The position numbers and the translations under genes are program-made. A stretch of DNA of 64,000 nt, taken from contig NC_006461.1 in the NCBI RefSeq assembly GCF_000091545.1, positions 495,564 through 559,563 of the forward strand, read 5' to 3'. Origin of the DNA: Thermus thermophilus HB8 (GTDB lineage: Bacteria; Deinococcota; Deinococci; Deinococcales; Thermaceae). The notes under the pieces are model-generated. The model worked only from the letters and a program-made list of their open reading frames with translations. It made no database searches and had not been told where the DNA came from. Below are positions 24,914 to 33,428 of the stretch, piece by piece. Numbering within the stretch: the first letter of the stretch is position 1; each line of letters opens with the position of its first letter.

Positions 24914-26104
24914 ATGCGCGAGGTGTACGTTGTCGCCGCGGTGAGGACCCCCATCGGCAAGTTCGGGGGGGTCTTCAAGGACGTAAGCCCCGTGGACCTC
25001 GGCGCCCACGCCATGCGGGAGGCCTTGGCCCGGGCGGGGGTGGAGGGAAAGGCCTTGGACCTCTACATCTTCGGCAACGTCCTCAGGGCCGGGCACGGGC
25101 AGCTCCTCCCCCGGCAGGCGGCCCTGAAGGCGGGCATCCCCAAGGAGGTGGACGGGTACCAGGTGGACATGGTCTGCGCCTCGGGGATGATGGCGGCGCT
25201 CAACGCCGTCCAGTTCCTCCGCACCGGGGAGGCCCACCTCGTCCTCGCCGGGGGGATGGAGTCCATGAGCCAGGCGGGCTTCTACCTCTCCCACCGGGCC
25301 CGGTGGGGGTACAAGTTCCTCCTGGGCGCCCCGGAAAACCTCCAGGACATCCTCCTGCGGGACGGGCTTTCCGACCCCTTCACCGGGGAGGCCATGGGGG
25401 AGCAGGCGGAAAGGCTCGCCCAGGACCACGGGGTGACGCGGCGGGAGATTGACGAGGCCGCCTACCTTTCCCACAAGAGGGCGGCGGAGGCCACGGAGAA
25501 GGGCCTCTTTGCCTGGGAGATCGCCCCCATGGAGGTCCAAGGGAGGAAGGGCCCGGTGGTGGTGGACCGGGACGAGGGGATCCGGCCCGAGACCACCCTG
25601 GAGTCCCTCGCCGCCCTCAGGCCCGCCTTCAAGAAGGACGGGGTCCTCACGGCGGGGAACTCCAGCCAGATTTCCGACGGGGCGGCGGCCCTCCTCCTCG
25701 CCTCCGAGGAGGCGGTCAAGGCCCACGGCCTGAAGCCCATCGCCAAGGTCCTCGGAGGGGCCTGGGCCGCCGGGGAGTCCTGGCGCTTCCCCGAGGCCCC
25801 CATCCCCGCGGCCAAAAGGCTCTTGGACCGTTTGGGGATGCGGGTTTCCGACTTCGGCCTCTTTGAGAACAACGAGGCCTTCGCCCTGAACAACGTCCTC
25901 TTCAGCCGCCTTCTGGACGTCCCCTACGAGCGGCTCAACGTCTTCGGAGGGGCGGTGGCTTTAGGCCACCCCATCGGGGCGAGCGGGGCGAGGATCCTGG
26001 TCACGCTCCTCAACGCCTTGCGGGCGAAGGGGGAGGAGCGGGGCCTCGCCGCCATCTGCCACGGGACCGGGGGCTCGGTGGCCTTTGCGGTGGAGGTGGT
26101 GTAG
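24914..26104 (+). CDS. Acetyl-CoA acetyltransferase (thiolase)
   Basis: Condenses two acetyl-CoA or cleaves 3-ketoacyl-CoA. The 396-aa protein has the nucleophilic C88 in DMVCASGMMA, the second histidine motif GHPIGASGAR (about 350) and the C-terminal catalytic cysteine in ICHGTGGSVA, where the usual CxGxG reads C-H-G-T-G. An in-frame ORF extends to 24725, but that runs antisense through fumC; the ATG at 24914 fits the leaderless promoter and the conserved N-terminus REVYVVAAVRTPIGKFGG. Whether its role is degradative or biosynthetic cannot be told from the sequence. Confidence 0.94.
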   Translation: MREVYVVAAVRTPIGKFGGVFKDVSPVDLGAHAMREALARAGVEGKALDLYIFGNVLRAGHGQLLPRQAALKAGIPKEVDGYQVDMVCASGMMAALNAVQFLRTGEAHLVLAGGMESMSQAGFYLSHRARWGYKFLLGAPENLQDILLRDGLSDPFTGEAMGEQAERLAQDHGVTRREIDEAAYLSHKRAAEATEKGLFAWEIAPMEVQGRKGPVVVDRDEGIRPETTLESLAALRPAFKKDGVLTAGNSSQISDGAAALLLASEEAVKAHGLKPIAKVLGGAWAAGESWRFPEAPIPAAKRLLDRLGMRVSDFGLFENNEAFALNNVLFSRLLDVPYERLNVFGGAVALGHPIGASGARILVTLLNALRAKGEERGLAAICHGTGGSVAFAVEVV

Positions 26105-26114
26105 CGGGGCGCCC

Positions 26115-26423
26115 CTAGAGGAGCCCGTCCAGCTCAAAGGCCTCGAGGCGGAACTCCTCCAGGGCCACCTGGAACCCCCCCGCCTCCGCCAGGAAGCGGG
26201 CCGCGGCCCGCATCGTCTCCTCCACCCAGGCGGGGTCGTTGCCGAGGAGGGTGAAGCCCACGACCTCGTAGCCCCAGGCGTCCAGGCCGTAAAGCCTTGC
26301 CGCGGAGACGGGGAAGCGGGCCTTGAGCCTCTCCAGGGCCGGCTTGATGAGGGCCCGCTTTTCCTTGAGGCTCCGGGCCGGGGTCTCCAGCCTGGCGGTG
26401 TAAAGGCCGAGGTAGGCCTTCAT
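26115..26423 (-). CDS. DUF503 (YlxP-like) protein
   Basis: A 102-aa ferredoxin-like α/β protein of the DUF503 family: MKAYLGLYTARLETPARSLK, with the conserved SLKEKRALIKP (about 18-28) and DAWGYEVVGFTLLGND in the middle. A T. thermophilus member of this family has a solved structure, but the function is unknown. In Firmicutes ylxP lies in the nusA-infB region, suggesting a translation link. Here it sits 33 nt downstream of bamA on the same strand and may be co-transcribed. Confidence 0.85.
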   Translation of the reverse strand: MKAYLGLYTARLETPARSLKEKRALIKPALERLKARFPVSAARLYGLDAWGYEVVGFTLLGNDPAWVEETMRAAARFLAEAGGFQVALEEFRLEAFELDGLL

Positions 26424-26456
26424 GGCGGTTAAGACCAGTATGCCCCTCGAGGTCCC

Positions 26457-28925
26457 TTAGAACATGGGCCCGATGCGGAAGTGGATCCGCCCCGTGGGGC
26501 TTTCGGGGCTGAAGGCGTAGTCCAGCCGCAGGGAGGGGAGGAGGGCCCCGAAGACGTCCAGGTCCAGCTGGACCCCGATCCCCGCGCCCCACTTCACCCC
26601 CCCGGTGTTGTCGGCGAGGCCCAGGTCGGTGAAGAGGATGCCGTAGAGGTTGGTGCCCCCTTGGGGGGAGAGGCGGAAGTCGTAGCGGTACTCCACGCTC
26701 GCGGTGGCGAAGGAGAGGCCCCCGTACTTCCGGTCCTCGTAGCCCCTGAGGAGGAGGGCCTCGGAGCCGCCTCCGGAGAGGTAGAAGCGCTCGCTTTCCG
26801 GCGGGTAGCCCAAGAGGGTCCCCGCGGAGAGGCGGAAGGCGAGGGCCTGGCGCTTTTCCGCGTCCAGGGGCAGGTAGGTCTTGCCCGTGGCCACCAGGGG
26901 GACGAAGAAGCTCCGCCCGCCTGCGTCGGGCAGGGAGAGGCCGAGGCCGGTGGCGAGGCTCGCCTCGTACCCCTGGGTGCGGAACCGGGGGTCGTCCACG
27001 TCCAGGTAGGCCAGGGTGGTGTCCAGGCGGACGGTCCAGCCGGCGTCCGGGAGGAGGGTGCGCACGTGGGTGGGGTCCTTGTAGGTGCTGGCGCCCGGGG
27101 GGTCGCAGGGGGGGCTTGTGTCCGCGCCGGTGGCGTCGCAGGGGGCGTTGGGGTCGTAGACCTCCAGGAGGTAGGTGGAGCGCCGGAGGGAAAGCCCCAG
27201 GGAGGTCCGCAGGTTGCTGAGGTCGCGGGAGAGGGGGCGGCTTAGGGAGAGGGACGCCCCGGTGCGCCGCTCCGTGTACTCCCAGCCCGTGTCCGTGGTC
27301 CCGTCCAGGAGCTTGGTGTTGCCGATGGGGGTGCTGTAGAGGCTGAAGGCCAGGCTGGTGCGCACCTCCTTGAGGTCCAGGTAGTCCAGGTAGAGCCAGG
27401 GGACGGTGTAGGCGGCGGAGAAGGAGAGGTTGTCCCGGGCGTCGTTCTGGATGAAGGCGAGGTCCAGGCTCACCTGGTGGGCCAGGCCGAAGAGGTTGGT
27501 CTCCTTGAAGGCGAGGCTTCCCGACCAGCCCTCCAGGGAGCTCCAGCCGATGGCGGGTTGGAAGAGGCCGGTCCGCGCCTCCTTGAGGCCCAGGACCACC
27601 ACGGCCTCGTCCGGCTTCTCCCCGGGGGCGAGGGAGACGCGGGGCGGCTCGGCGAGGAGTCCCGTGGCCATGAGGCGGGCGATGGCCTTCCTGAGCTCCT
27701 GGACGTTCAGGAGGCTTCCCGGCTTGGGAAGCTCCCGCAGGACGACCTCGTCCCGGGTGCGGTGGCCTCCCTGCCACTCCAGGCGGTACCCCCCGATCTT
27801 GAGCTCCACCACCTCCAGGCGGTAGACCCCGTCCTGGAAGCTGTAGCGGACGTCCGCCACCTCGTAGCCCTCCTCCCGGTAGCGCTCGGCCACGCGGGCC
27901 GCGTCCTCCTGGGCGAGGGCGGGGGTGTAGACCTCCCCGGGCTTGAGGCGGAGGAGGCCGAGGAGGGCCTCGGTGGGAAGGGCGGTGTTCCCCGAGACCT
28001 CCACCCGCTCAATCCTCCCCCCCTCCGGGCCGAGCTCCAGGCGCACCACCACCTCGTCCCCCTGGGGGAGGAGGGTGAAGTTCACCACGCGGGAGAGCTT
28101 CCGGGAGAGGTCCTGGACCCCTTCCAGGAGCTTGGCGTAGTTGAGGTAGTCCCCGGGCTTCAGGGGGAAGCCCTCGAGGTCCAGGCCCTCCCCCTCCACC
28201 CGGGCCACCTTGAGCTCCCGCACCCGCACGGTGAGGACGCCCTCCTCCAGGGTGGAGGCCTCGGGGTCGGGGCCGCTAAAGCGGTAGCCCGCTTCCTCGT
28301 ACCGCTTGGCGATGGCCCTTAAGGCCTCCTGGTACTTGGCGAAGTCAAAGCTTCCCTTGAGGGCCTCGAGGCCCTTGCGGAGCTCCTCCTCGGGAAGGAG
28401 GCTTACCCCGAGGAGGCGCACCGCCTTCACCTCCGGGCCCTCCTCCACCCGGAAGGTGAGGGCGATCCCCTCCTTGTCCTCCTTGGCCTCCACCGCCACC
28501 TTGGGGGTGAAGGGGAAGCCCGCTTGCCGGTAGGCCCGGGCCAGGGCCTCCGCGGCCTCTTGGGCGCGGACGGGGTTGTAGGTCGCCCCCTTGCCGATGG
28601 CGAAGTTCTGCTCCAGGAAGGTGAGGAGCCGCTCCTCGGGGAAGGCCTCGGTCTCCACCCGGACCGCGGCGATGGGGGGGTTGGGGACGAGGACGATCTT
28701 GAGGACGTCCCCCTCCAGGGCGAGCCGGACGTCCCGGAAGTACCCCGTTTCCAGGATGGCCCGCCTCGCGGCCTCCAGGTCCTGGGGCTCCTCCCCCACC
28801 CCAAAGGGGAGGGCGGCCCGGGCCAGGGCCTGGAGGATGGGGTCCGCCCCCTCTACCACGATCTCCCGTAAGGGGGCCGCGAGGGCCGTAAGGGCCAGAA
28901 GGCCCAGGGCGAGAAGCCGCTTCAT
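26457..28925 (-). CDS. bamA: Outer-membrane assembly protein BamA / Omp85
   Basis: Inserts β-barrel proteins into the outer membrane. The ATG at 28925 gives 822 aa starting with the signal peptide MKRLLALGLLALTALAA. Several POTRA repeats follow (roughly residues 22-400; e.g. GRIERVEVSGNTALPTEALL near 305), then a 16-strand barrel with the Omp85 L6 motif in LLLRGYEDRKYGG (V/I-RG-F/Y) and a C-terminal phenylalanine (IGPMF), the usual outer-membrane β-signal. The barrel has an insertion with two cysteines (CDATGADTSPPCD) that could form a loop disulfide. The longer GTG start at 28943 is possible but unlikely. A BamA homologue from T. thermophilus (TtOmp85) has been characterised. Confidence 0.94.
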   Translation of the reverse strand: MKRLLALGLLALTALAAPLREIVVEGADPILQALARAALPFGVGEEPQDLEAARRAILETGYFRDVRLALEGDVLKIVLVPNPPIAAVRVETEAFPEERLLTFLEQNFAIGKGATYNPVRAQEAAEALARAYRQAGFPFTPKVAVEAKEDKEGIALTFRVEEGPEVKAVRLLGVSLLPEEELRKGLEALKGSFDFAKYQEALRAIAKRYEEAGYRFSGPDPEASTLEEGVLTVRVRELKVARVEGEGLDLEGFPLKPGDYLNYAKLLEGVQDLSRKLSRVVNFTLLPQGDEVVVRLELGPEGGRIERVEVSGNTALPTEALLGLLRLKPGEVYTPALAQEDAARVAERYREEGYEVADVRYSFQDGVYRLEVVELKIGGYRLEWQGGHRTRDEVVLRELPKPGSLLNVQELRKAIARLMATGLLAEPPRVSLAPGEKPDEAVVVLGLKEARTGLFQPAIGWSSLEGWSGSLAFKETNLFGLAHQVSLDLAFIQNDARDNLSFSAAYTVPWLYLDYLDLKEVRTSLAFSLYSTPIGNTKLLDGTTDTGWEYTERRTGASLSLSRPLSRDLSNLRTSLGLSLRRSTYLLEVYDPNAPCDATGADTSPPCDPPGASTYKDPTHVRTLLPDAGWTVRLDTTLAYLDVDDPRFRTQGYEASLATGLGLSLPDAGGRSFFVPLVATGKTYLPLDAEKRQALAFRLSAGTLLGYPPESERFYLSGGGSEALLLRGYEDRKYGGLSFATASVEYRYDFRLSPQGGTNLYGILFTDLGLADNTGGVKWGAGIGVQLDLDVFGALLPSLRLDYAFSPESPTGRIHFRIGPMF

Positions 28926-28932
28926 GGCCGGA

Positions 28933-28938
28933 AGCTTA
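28933..28938 (-). promoter_or_regulatory. Possible leaderless promoter of bamA
   Basis: TAAGCT (28938-28933), 7 nt, then ATG at 28925. No ribosome site is visible before the ATG, which supports leaderless initiation. Confidence 0.4.
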
Positions 28939-28966
28939 CCCAAAGGCCGTTAAGCCTGTGTGAGAG

Positions 28967-28972
28967 TAAAAT
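28967..28972 (+). promoter_or_regulatory. Leaderless promoter of the purine nucleoside phosphorylase gene
   Basis: TAAAAT, 7 nt (GCCGGGT), ATG at 28980. The ATG at 28971 lies inside this hexamer and is therefore unlikely to be the start. Confidence 0.55.
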
Positions 28973-28979
28973 GCCGGGT

Positions 28980-29798
28980 ATGGAGCTCTACGACAAGATC
29001 CAGGAGGCCGTGGCCTACGTCCGCTCCAAGACGGACTTCGTCCCCGAGGTGGGCCTGGTTTTGGGCTCGGGGCTCGGCCCCTTGGCCGACGAGGTGGAGA
29101 AGGTGGCGGAGATCCCCTACGGGGAGATCCCCCACTTCCCCGTCTCCACCGCCCCGGGGCACGCCGGGAGGCTCGTCCTGGGGCGCCTCGAGGGCAAGCC
29201 CGTCTTGGTCTACAAGGGCCGGGTCCACTACTACGAGGGCTACTCCGCCGAGGAGGTGGTCTTCCCCGTGCGGGTGGGCTTCTTCCTCGGGGCCAGGACC
29301 TTCCTCCTCACCTCCGCCGCCGGGGGGCTCAACCCCCGCTTCCGGGCGGGCGGGATCATGCTCCACCTGGACTACATCAACTTCGCCGGGGCGAACCCCC
29401 TAAGGGGCCCGAACGACGAGCGCCTGGGCCCCCGCTTCCCCGTGATGTTTGAGGCCTACGACCCGGAGCTCATAGAGCTCGCCCGCAAGGTGGCGCGCAG
29501 GCAGGACCTCCACCTCTTTGAGGGGGTCTACGCCTGGTTCATGGGGCCGAGCTTCGCCAGCCGGGCGGAGCTTAAGCTTCTGCGGGAGCTCGGGGCGGAC
29601 GCCATCGGCATGTCCACCGTGCCCGAGGTCATCGCCCTCCGCCATCTGGGCGCCCGGGTTCTTGGGCTATCCACCATCACCGACATGGCCGTGCCCGAAC
29701 GGGAGCACCACGCCACGGAGGAGGAGGTCCTGCGCGTGGCCGCGGAGACGGGCCCCGTCTTCCGCCGGTATGTCCGGGGGATCCTCGCCGAGCTCTGA
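28980..29798 (+). CDS. punA: Purine nucleoside phosphorylase (trimeric class)
   Basis: Phosphorolysis of purine nucleosides. The 272-aa protein belongs to the trimeric PNP/MTAP family: phosphate-binding LVLGSGLGPL near the N-terminus, the family signature in HAGRLVLGRLEGKPVLVYKGRV (written as overlapping parts, about 60-85), VLLTSAAGGLNP-like FLLTSAAGGLN, and EADAIGMSTVPEVIA-like ADAIGMSTVPEV (about 205) with the methionine that packs on the ribose. Start chosen from the -10 position. yggS and a DivIVA-like gene follow with short gaps, probably one operon. Confidence 0.93.
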   Translation: MELYDKIQEAVAYVRSKTDFVPEVGLVLGSGLGPLADEVEKVAEIPYGEIPHFPVSTAPGHAGRLVLGRLEGKPVLVYKGRVHYYEGYSAEEVVFPVRVGFFLGARTFLLTSAAGGLNPRFRAGGIMLHLDYINFAGANPLRGPNDERLGPRFPVMFEAYDPELIELARKVARRQDLHLFEGVYAWFMGPSFASRAELKLLRELGADAIGMSTVPEVIALRHLGARVLGLSTITDMAVPEREHHATEEEVLRVAAETGPVFRRYVRGILAEL

Positions 29799-29827
29799 GG
29801 CCGCGCGGCGCGGGAGGCGAGGGGCGC

Positions 29828-30463
29828 ATGGGGCTTCCCCAGGTTCTGGAGCGCATCGCGCGGGCCTGCCGCTGCGCGGGGCGCAGGCCCGAGGAGGTCC
29901 GCCTCGTGGCGGTGACCAAGGGGCGCTCGGTGGAGGAGATCCGGGAGAAGGTCCTGGCTTACGGAACCTTTCCCCTGGGGGAGAGCCGGGTCCAGGAGGC
30001 CCTGAAGAAGATGGACCTCCTCCAGGCGGAGTGGCACCTCGTCGGCCACCTGCAGCGCAACAAGGCCAAGTTCGCTCCCCGCTTCGCCCTCGTCCACTCC
30101 CTGGACTCCCTGCGCCTGGCGGAGGCCTTGGAAAAGGTGGGGGAGAAGGCGGGGGTGCGGCTTAAGGTCCTGGTGGAGGTGAACCTGGGCCGGGAGCCGC
30201 AGAAGCACGGGGTCTTGGAGGAGGAGCTCCCCGAACTCCTCCACCGCCTCCGGGAGATGCCCCACCTCGAGGTCCTGGGCCTCATGACCGTGCCCCCCAT
30301 CGGCCCCGAGGCGGTGGTCCGCCCCATCTTTCGCAGGCTTTCCGAGCTTGCCGACCGCTATGGCCTGCCCGAGCGCTCCATGGGCATGTCCGACGATTAC
30401 GAGTGGGCCGTGGAGGAGGGGGCCACCTTGGTGCGCGTGGGCCGGGCCCTTTTTGTAGACTAG
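29828..30463 (+). CDS. yggS: Pyridoxal-phosphate homeostasis protein, YggS family
   Basis: Single-domain PLP-binding TIM barrel of 211 aa. The lysine in LVAVTKGRS (K30) forms the Schiff base. Other conserved pieces are GESRVQEA (about 52), WHLVGHLQRNKAK (about 68-80), EVNLGREPQKHG, LMTVPPIG, and the C-terminal GMSDDYEWAVEEGATLVRVG. The usual AVSKT reads AVTKG here. GAGGGG precedes the ATG. In many genomes yggS sits in the division cluster upstream of sepF and divIVA; here it directly precedes a DivIVA-like gene. Confidence 0.92.
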   Translation: MGLPQVLERIARACRCAGRRPEEVRLVAVTKGRSVEEIREKVLAYGTFPLGESRVQEALKKMDLLQAEWHLVGHLQRNKAKFAPRFALVHSLDSLRLAEALEKVGEKAGVRLKVLVEVNLGREPQKHGVLEEELPELLHRLREMPHLEVLGLMTVPPIGPEAVVRPIFRRLSELADRYGLPERSMGMSDDYEWAVEEGATLVRVGRALFVD

Positions 30464-30471
30464 GGGCGTTC

Positions 30472-30924
30472 ATGGACCTTTCGCCCTTGGACGTACGCTA
30501 CCAGGAGTTCCCCAGGGCCTTTCGCGGCTACCACCGGGGGGCGGTGCGGGAGTACCTGGCCCGGGTCGCCGAGGCCATGGAGGCCCTCATCCGGGAGAAC
30601 GAGGTCCTGAAGGAGCGCCTTCGGGCCCTGGAGGAGGAGAACGCCCGCCTCAAGGAGGCGGAGGGGGAGCTCAAGCGGGCGGTGGTGGCCGCCGAGCGGA
30701 TCGCCCGGGAGCTCAAGGCCCAGGCGGAGCGGGAGGCGGAGCTCTTGCGTAAGGAGGCCCAGGCCGCCAAGGAAAGGCTCCTCCAGGAGGCCGCCCAGGA
30801 GCTCAAGCGCCTCCGGGCGGAGATTGAGCGGGCCCGCCAGGAGAAGGCCCTCTTCCTCGGCCAGGTGAGGGCCCTCTTTGAGGGCTATCTGGAGGCGTTG
30901 AAGCGGCTGGAGAAGACGCCCTGA
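30472..30924 (+). CDS. divIVA: DivIVA-like coiled-coil protein
   Basis: A 150-aa protein with the DivIVA N-terminal membrane-binding signature LSPLDVRYQEFPRAFRGYH, followed by a continuous coiled coil of alternating Glu, Arg, Leu and Ala (residues 30-145). DivIVA marks negatively curved membrane at poles and septa and recruits division or growth proteins. The ATG lies 8 nt after yggS. The last 40 bp are also the end of the convergent DUF218 gene, an unusually long overlap. Confidence 0.85.
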   Translation: MDLSPLDVRYQEFPRAFRGYHRGAVREYLARVAEAMEALIRENEVLKERLRALEEENARLKEAEGELKRAVVAAERIARELKAQAEREAELLRKEAQAAKERLLQEAAQELKRLRAEIERARQEKALFLGQVRALFEGYLEALKRLEKTP

Positions 30925-31430
30925 GGCCTTAGGCCCAGGTAGAGCCAGAGGCGGTAAAGGGCCTCCTTGGCCCAGTAGCCCAGGGGGTAGTTCCCGGGCA
31001 CGGGGTACCCCTCGGCCTCCAGGCCCAAAAGCCGGGCCAGGAAGAGGGCCCGGGGAAGGTGGGGGGCGTCGGTAACGAGGAGGAGGCGCCCCTCGAGGTG
31101 GGGTTTGAGGAAGAGGAGGTTCTCGTAGGTGCTCCGGCTTCGGGTCTCGCAGAAAAGGGCCTCTTCGGGCACGCCCCGGGCCGCGAGGTAGCGGCAGCCC
31201 ACCTCCCCTTCGCTATAGAGGTCCTCCGGGGCCTTGCCCCCGGCCACGGCGATCCTCCGCCCCCGGCCTTCCCGGAAGAGGTGGAGGGCGGCCTGGAGGC
31301 GGCGCTCCAGGGCGGGGGAGGGCCTGCCCCCGTACTGGGCCGCCCCCAGGACCACGATCCAGTCGTAGGTCTCCTGGGCGTAGGCCGGAAGGAGGGCGAG
31401 GAGGAGAAGCCAGAGGACCACCCGCCCCAT
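30885..31430 (-). CDS. Exported DUF218 (YdcF/SanA/ElyC-like) protein
   Basis: A 181-aa protein with a Sec signal peptide (MGRVVLWLLLLALLPAYAQ) and a DUF218 domain: DWIVVLGAAQYGGRPSPALERR with the conserved LGxxxxGGxPSP pattern, IAVAGGK, ETRSRSTYEN and LLVTDAPHLPRA. Family members act in envelope biogenesis (ElyC and SanA affect peptidoglycan and vancomycin barrier function in E. coli), but the reaction is unknown. The 3' end runs 40 bp into the DivIVA-like gene on the other strand. Confidence 0.82.
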   Translation of the reverse strand: MGRVVLWLLLLALLPAYAQETYDWIVVLGAAQYGGRPSPALERRLQAALHLFREGRGRRIAVAGGKAPEDLYSEGEVGCRYLAARGVPEEALFCETRSRSTYENLLFLKPHLEGRLLLVTDAPHLPRALFLARLLGLEAEGYPVPGNYPLGYWAKEALYRLWLYLGLRPQGVFSSRFNASR

Positions 31431-31445
31431 CTTACCGGCCTTCCT

Positions 31446-31453
31446 GCTATAAT
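31446..31453. promoter_or_regulatory. Overlapping divergent -10 elements, DUF218 gene and hflX
   Basis: GCTATAAT on the plus strand contains TATAAT (31448-31453, hflX) and, on the minus strand, TATAGC (31451-31446, DUF218 gene). Four bases are shared. Confidence 0.5.
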
Positions 31454-31462
31454 GGGGGCGGA

Positions 31463-33115
31463 TTGGATAAGGTTTTCGGGCGCACGCAAGGGCTCAAGAA
31501 GAGCGAACTGAAGCGGATTTCCAACCTGTACCGGAGGCGCCTCCCCAAGGACCGGGTCCTCACCCCGGAGCTCGCCCACACCCTGGCGGCCCTCTCCGCC
31601 GAGGTGGGGAGGCCCTTGAGCCTCGTCCTGGACCGGGAGGGGCGGGTGGTGCGGGTGGCCGTGGGGGACGCCAAGGACGTTCCCTTCCCCGAGGAGGGGT
31701 GGAGCGAGAGGCGGCTTTCCGGCTACCGCCTCCTCCACACCCACCTGGGCCCCGGGGGGCTTTCCCGGCCCGACCTCTCCGTCCTCTTCCTCAGGCGGCT
31801 GGACAACCTGGCCGCCTTGGAGGTGGAGGCGGACGGGCGCCCGGGCCTTTTGCACCTCGCCTTCCTCTCGCCGCCCAGGGCCCTGGAGGAGGACTGGCGG
31901 GTCCTGCCGCCCAAGCCCTTCCACCAGTACCTGGACCTGGACCTCTGGGGCGAGGTCATGGCCCTGGAGGAGGAGCTTTCCCGCCAGGCCCGGGTCCTCG
32001 AGGTCCGGGACGGGAGCGGGGAGCGGGCCCTCCTGGTGGGGGTGGACACGGGGGAGGGCCCGGAGGCGGAGGCGGTCTTGCGGGAGCTCGCCGAGCTGAC
32101 CCGGACCGCGGGGGGCGTGCCGGTGAGGCAGATCCTGGTCTTCCGCAAGAGCCTGGACCCGCGGTACCTGGTGGGCCTCGGCAAGCTGGAGGAGCTCAAG
32201 AGCCTGGCCTACCACGAGAACGCCTCCACCCTCATCTTCGGCGTGGACCTCACCCCGGCCCAGGCCCGGGAGATTGAAAGGGTCACGGGCCTCAAGGTCC
32301 TGGACCGGACCCAGCTCATCCTGGACATCTTCGCCCTCCACGCCAAGACCCCCGAGGCCCAGGCCCAGGTGGAGCTGGCCCAGCTCCGTTACCTCCTCCC
32401 CCGGCTCGTGGGGAAGGGGAAGGAGATGAGCCGCCTCGGGGGCGGGATCGGGACCCGGGGCCCCGGGGAGACGAAGCTGGAGGTGGACCGGCGCCGCCTC
32501 CAGGACCGGATCGCCCACCTCTCCCGCAAGCTCCAGGACTACGCCCTCCGCCGCCAGGAGGCGAGGCAGAAGCGGAAGCGGCGGGGCGTGCCCTTGGTGG
32601 CGGTGGTGGGCTACACCAACGCCGGCAAGACCACCCTCCTCCGCGCCCTGACCCGCGCCGGGGAGGAGGGGGAGGACAAGCTCTTCGCCACCTTGCGCCC
32701 CCTCACCCGCAGGGGCTTCCTCCCCGGGGTGGGGGAGGTCCTCTTCACCGACACCGTGGGCTTCATCCGCCACATGCCGGAAGAGCTCCTCACCGCCTTC
32801 CGGGCGACCCTGGAGGAGGTGAGGGAGGCGGACGTCCTGGTCCACGTCCTGGACGCCTCGGAGGAGGGGGCGCTGGAGCGGCACCGGGTGGTGCGGGACC
32901 TGCTTTTGGACCTCGGGGTGGAGGCCCCCGTGGTCCTCGCCCTCAACAAGGCGGACCGGGCGGCCCCCTACGACCTCTACTTCCTGGGGGAGCGCCTGGG
33001 GGGCGTTCCCGTGTCCGCCCTCAAGGGGACGGGGCTTAAGGAGCTCAAGGAGGCCCTCGCCCGGGCCCTGCTGGACCTTGGGGTCCGTCCCCAGGCCTGG
33101 GCTCAGTACACGTGA
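31463..33115 (+). CDS. hflX: Ribosome-associated GTPase HflX
   Basis: GTPase that splits stalled 70S ribosomes. The 550-aa protein is longer than E. coli HflX (426) because of an N-terminal extension of about 190 residues before the HflX N-domain ([20 protein letters not shown], about 214). The glycine-rich [14 protein letters not shown] (about 328-341) leads into the G domain with G1 [13 protein letters not shown] (about 380), G3 DTVGFI and G4 NKAD. The TTG at 31463 is 9 nt after TATAAT and gives a nearly leaderless message; there is no Shine-Dalgarno. The next in-frame ATG would cut deep into the protein. Overlaps acyP by 13 bp. Confidence 0.92.
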
Positions 33116-33369
33116 AAGCCCTTTAGCCCCGCCTCCTCCCCCCACTGGACCTCCACCGCCTCCACCCGGGCGAGGCGGGGGCCTTGCTTGAGGTGGTGGA
33201 GGAAGAGCTCCAGGGCCTCCTTGGGGCCTTCGGCCACCACCTCCACCCGGCCGTCCGGGAGGTTCTCGGCGTAGCCGGAAAGGCCGAGCTCCAGGGCCTT
33301 CTTCTGGGCGAAGGCCCGGTACCCCACCCCTTGCACCCTTCCCTTCACCAAGGCCACGAGGCGCGGCAT
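33103..33369 (-). CDS. acyP: Acylphosphatase
   Basis: Hydrolyses carboxyl-phosphate bonds. An 88-aa protein with the complete signature [13 protein letters not shown] (catalytic Arg at about 18) and [17 protein letters not shown] with the catalytic Asn (about 36). A T. thermophilus acylphosphatase structure exists. The ATG is 6 nt after TAGAAT, hence leaderless. Confidence 0.95.
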
Positions 33370-33375
33370 GGGGGC

Positions 33376-33381
33376 ATTCTA
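33376..33381 (-). promoter_or_regulatory. Leaderless promoter of acyP
   Basis: TAGAAT (33381-33376), the 6 nt GCCCCC, then ATG. A TGAAAA element lies 17 nt upstream as a weak -35. Confidence 0.55.
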
Positions 33382-33415
33382 CCGGGGTTGCCACCCGGTT
33401 TTCATCCCCGCCCCC

Positions 33416-33421
33416 TATCCT
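33416..33421 (+). promoter_or_regulatory. Possible leaderless promoter of tamB
   Basis: TATCCT followed by 7 nt (GAAGGGG) and the tamB ATG at 33429. Confidence 0.4.
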
Positions 33422-33428
33422 GAAGGGG

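Noticed and set aside
26134..27777. 547-codon minus-strand frame out of phase with bamA
   Set aside because: Pro/Gly/Arg-rich shadow of bamA and the DUF503 gene; the real frames show signal peptide, POTRA and barrel motifs.
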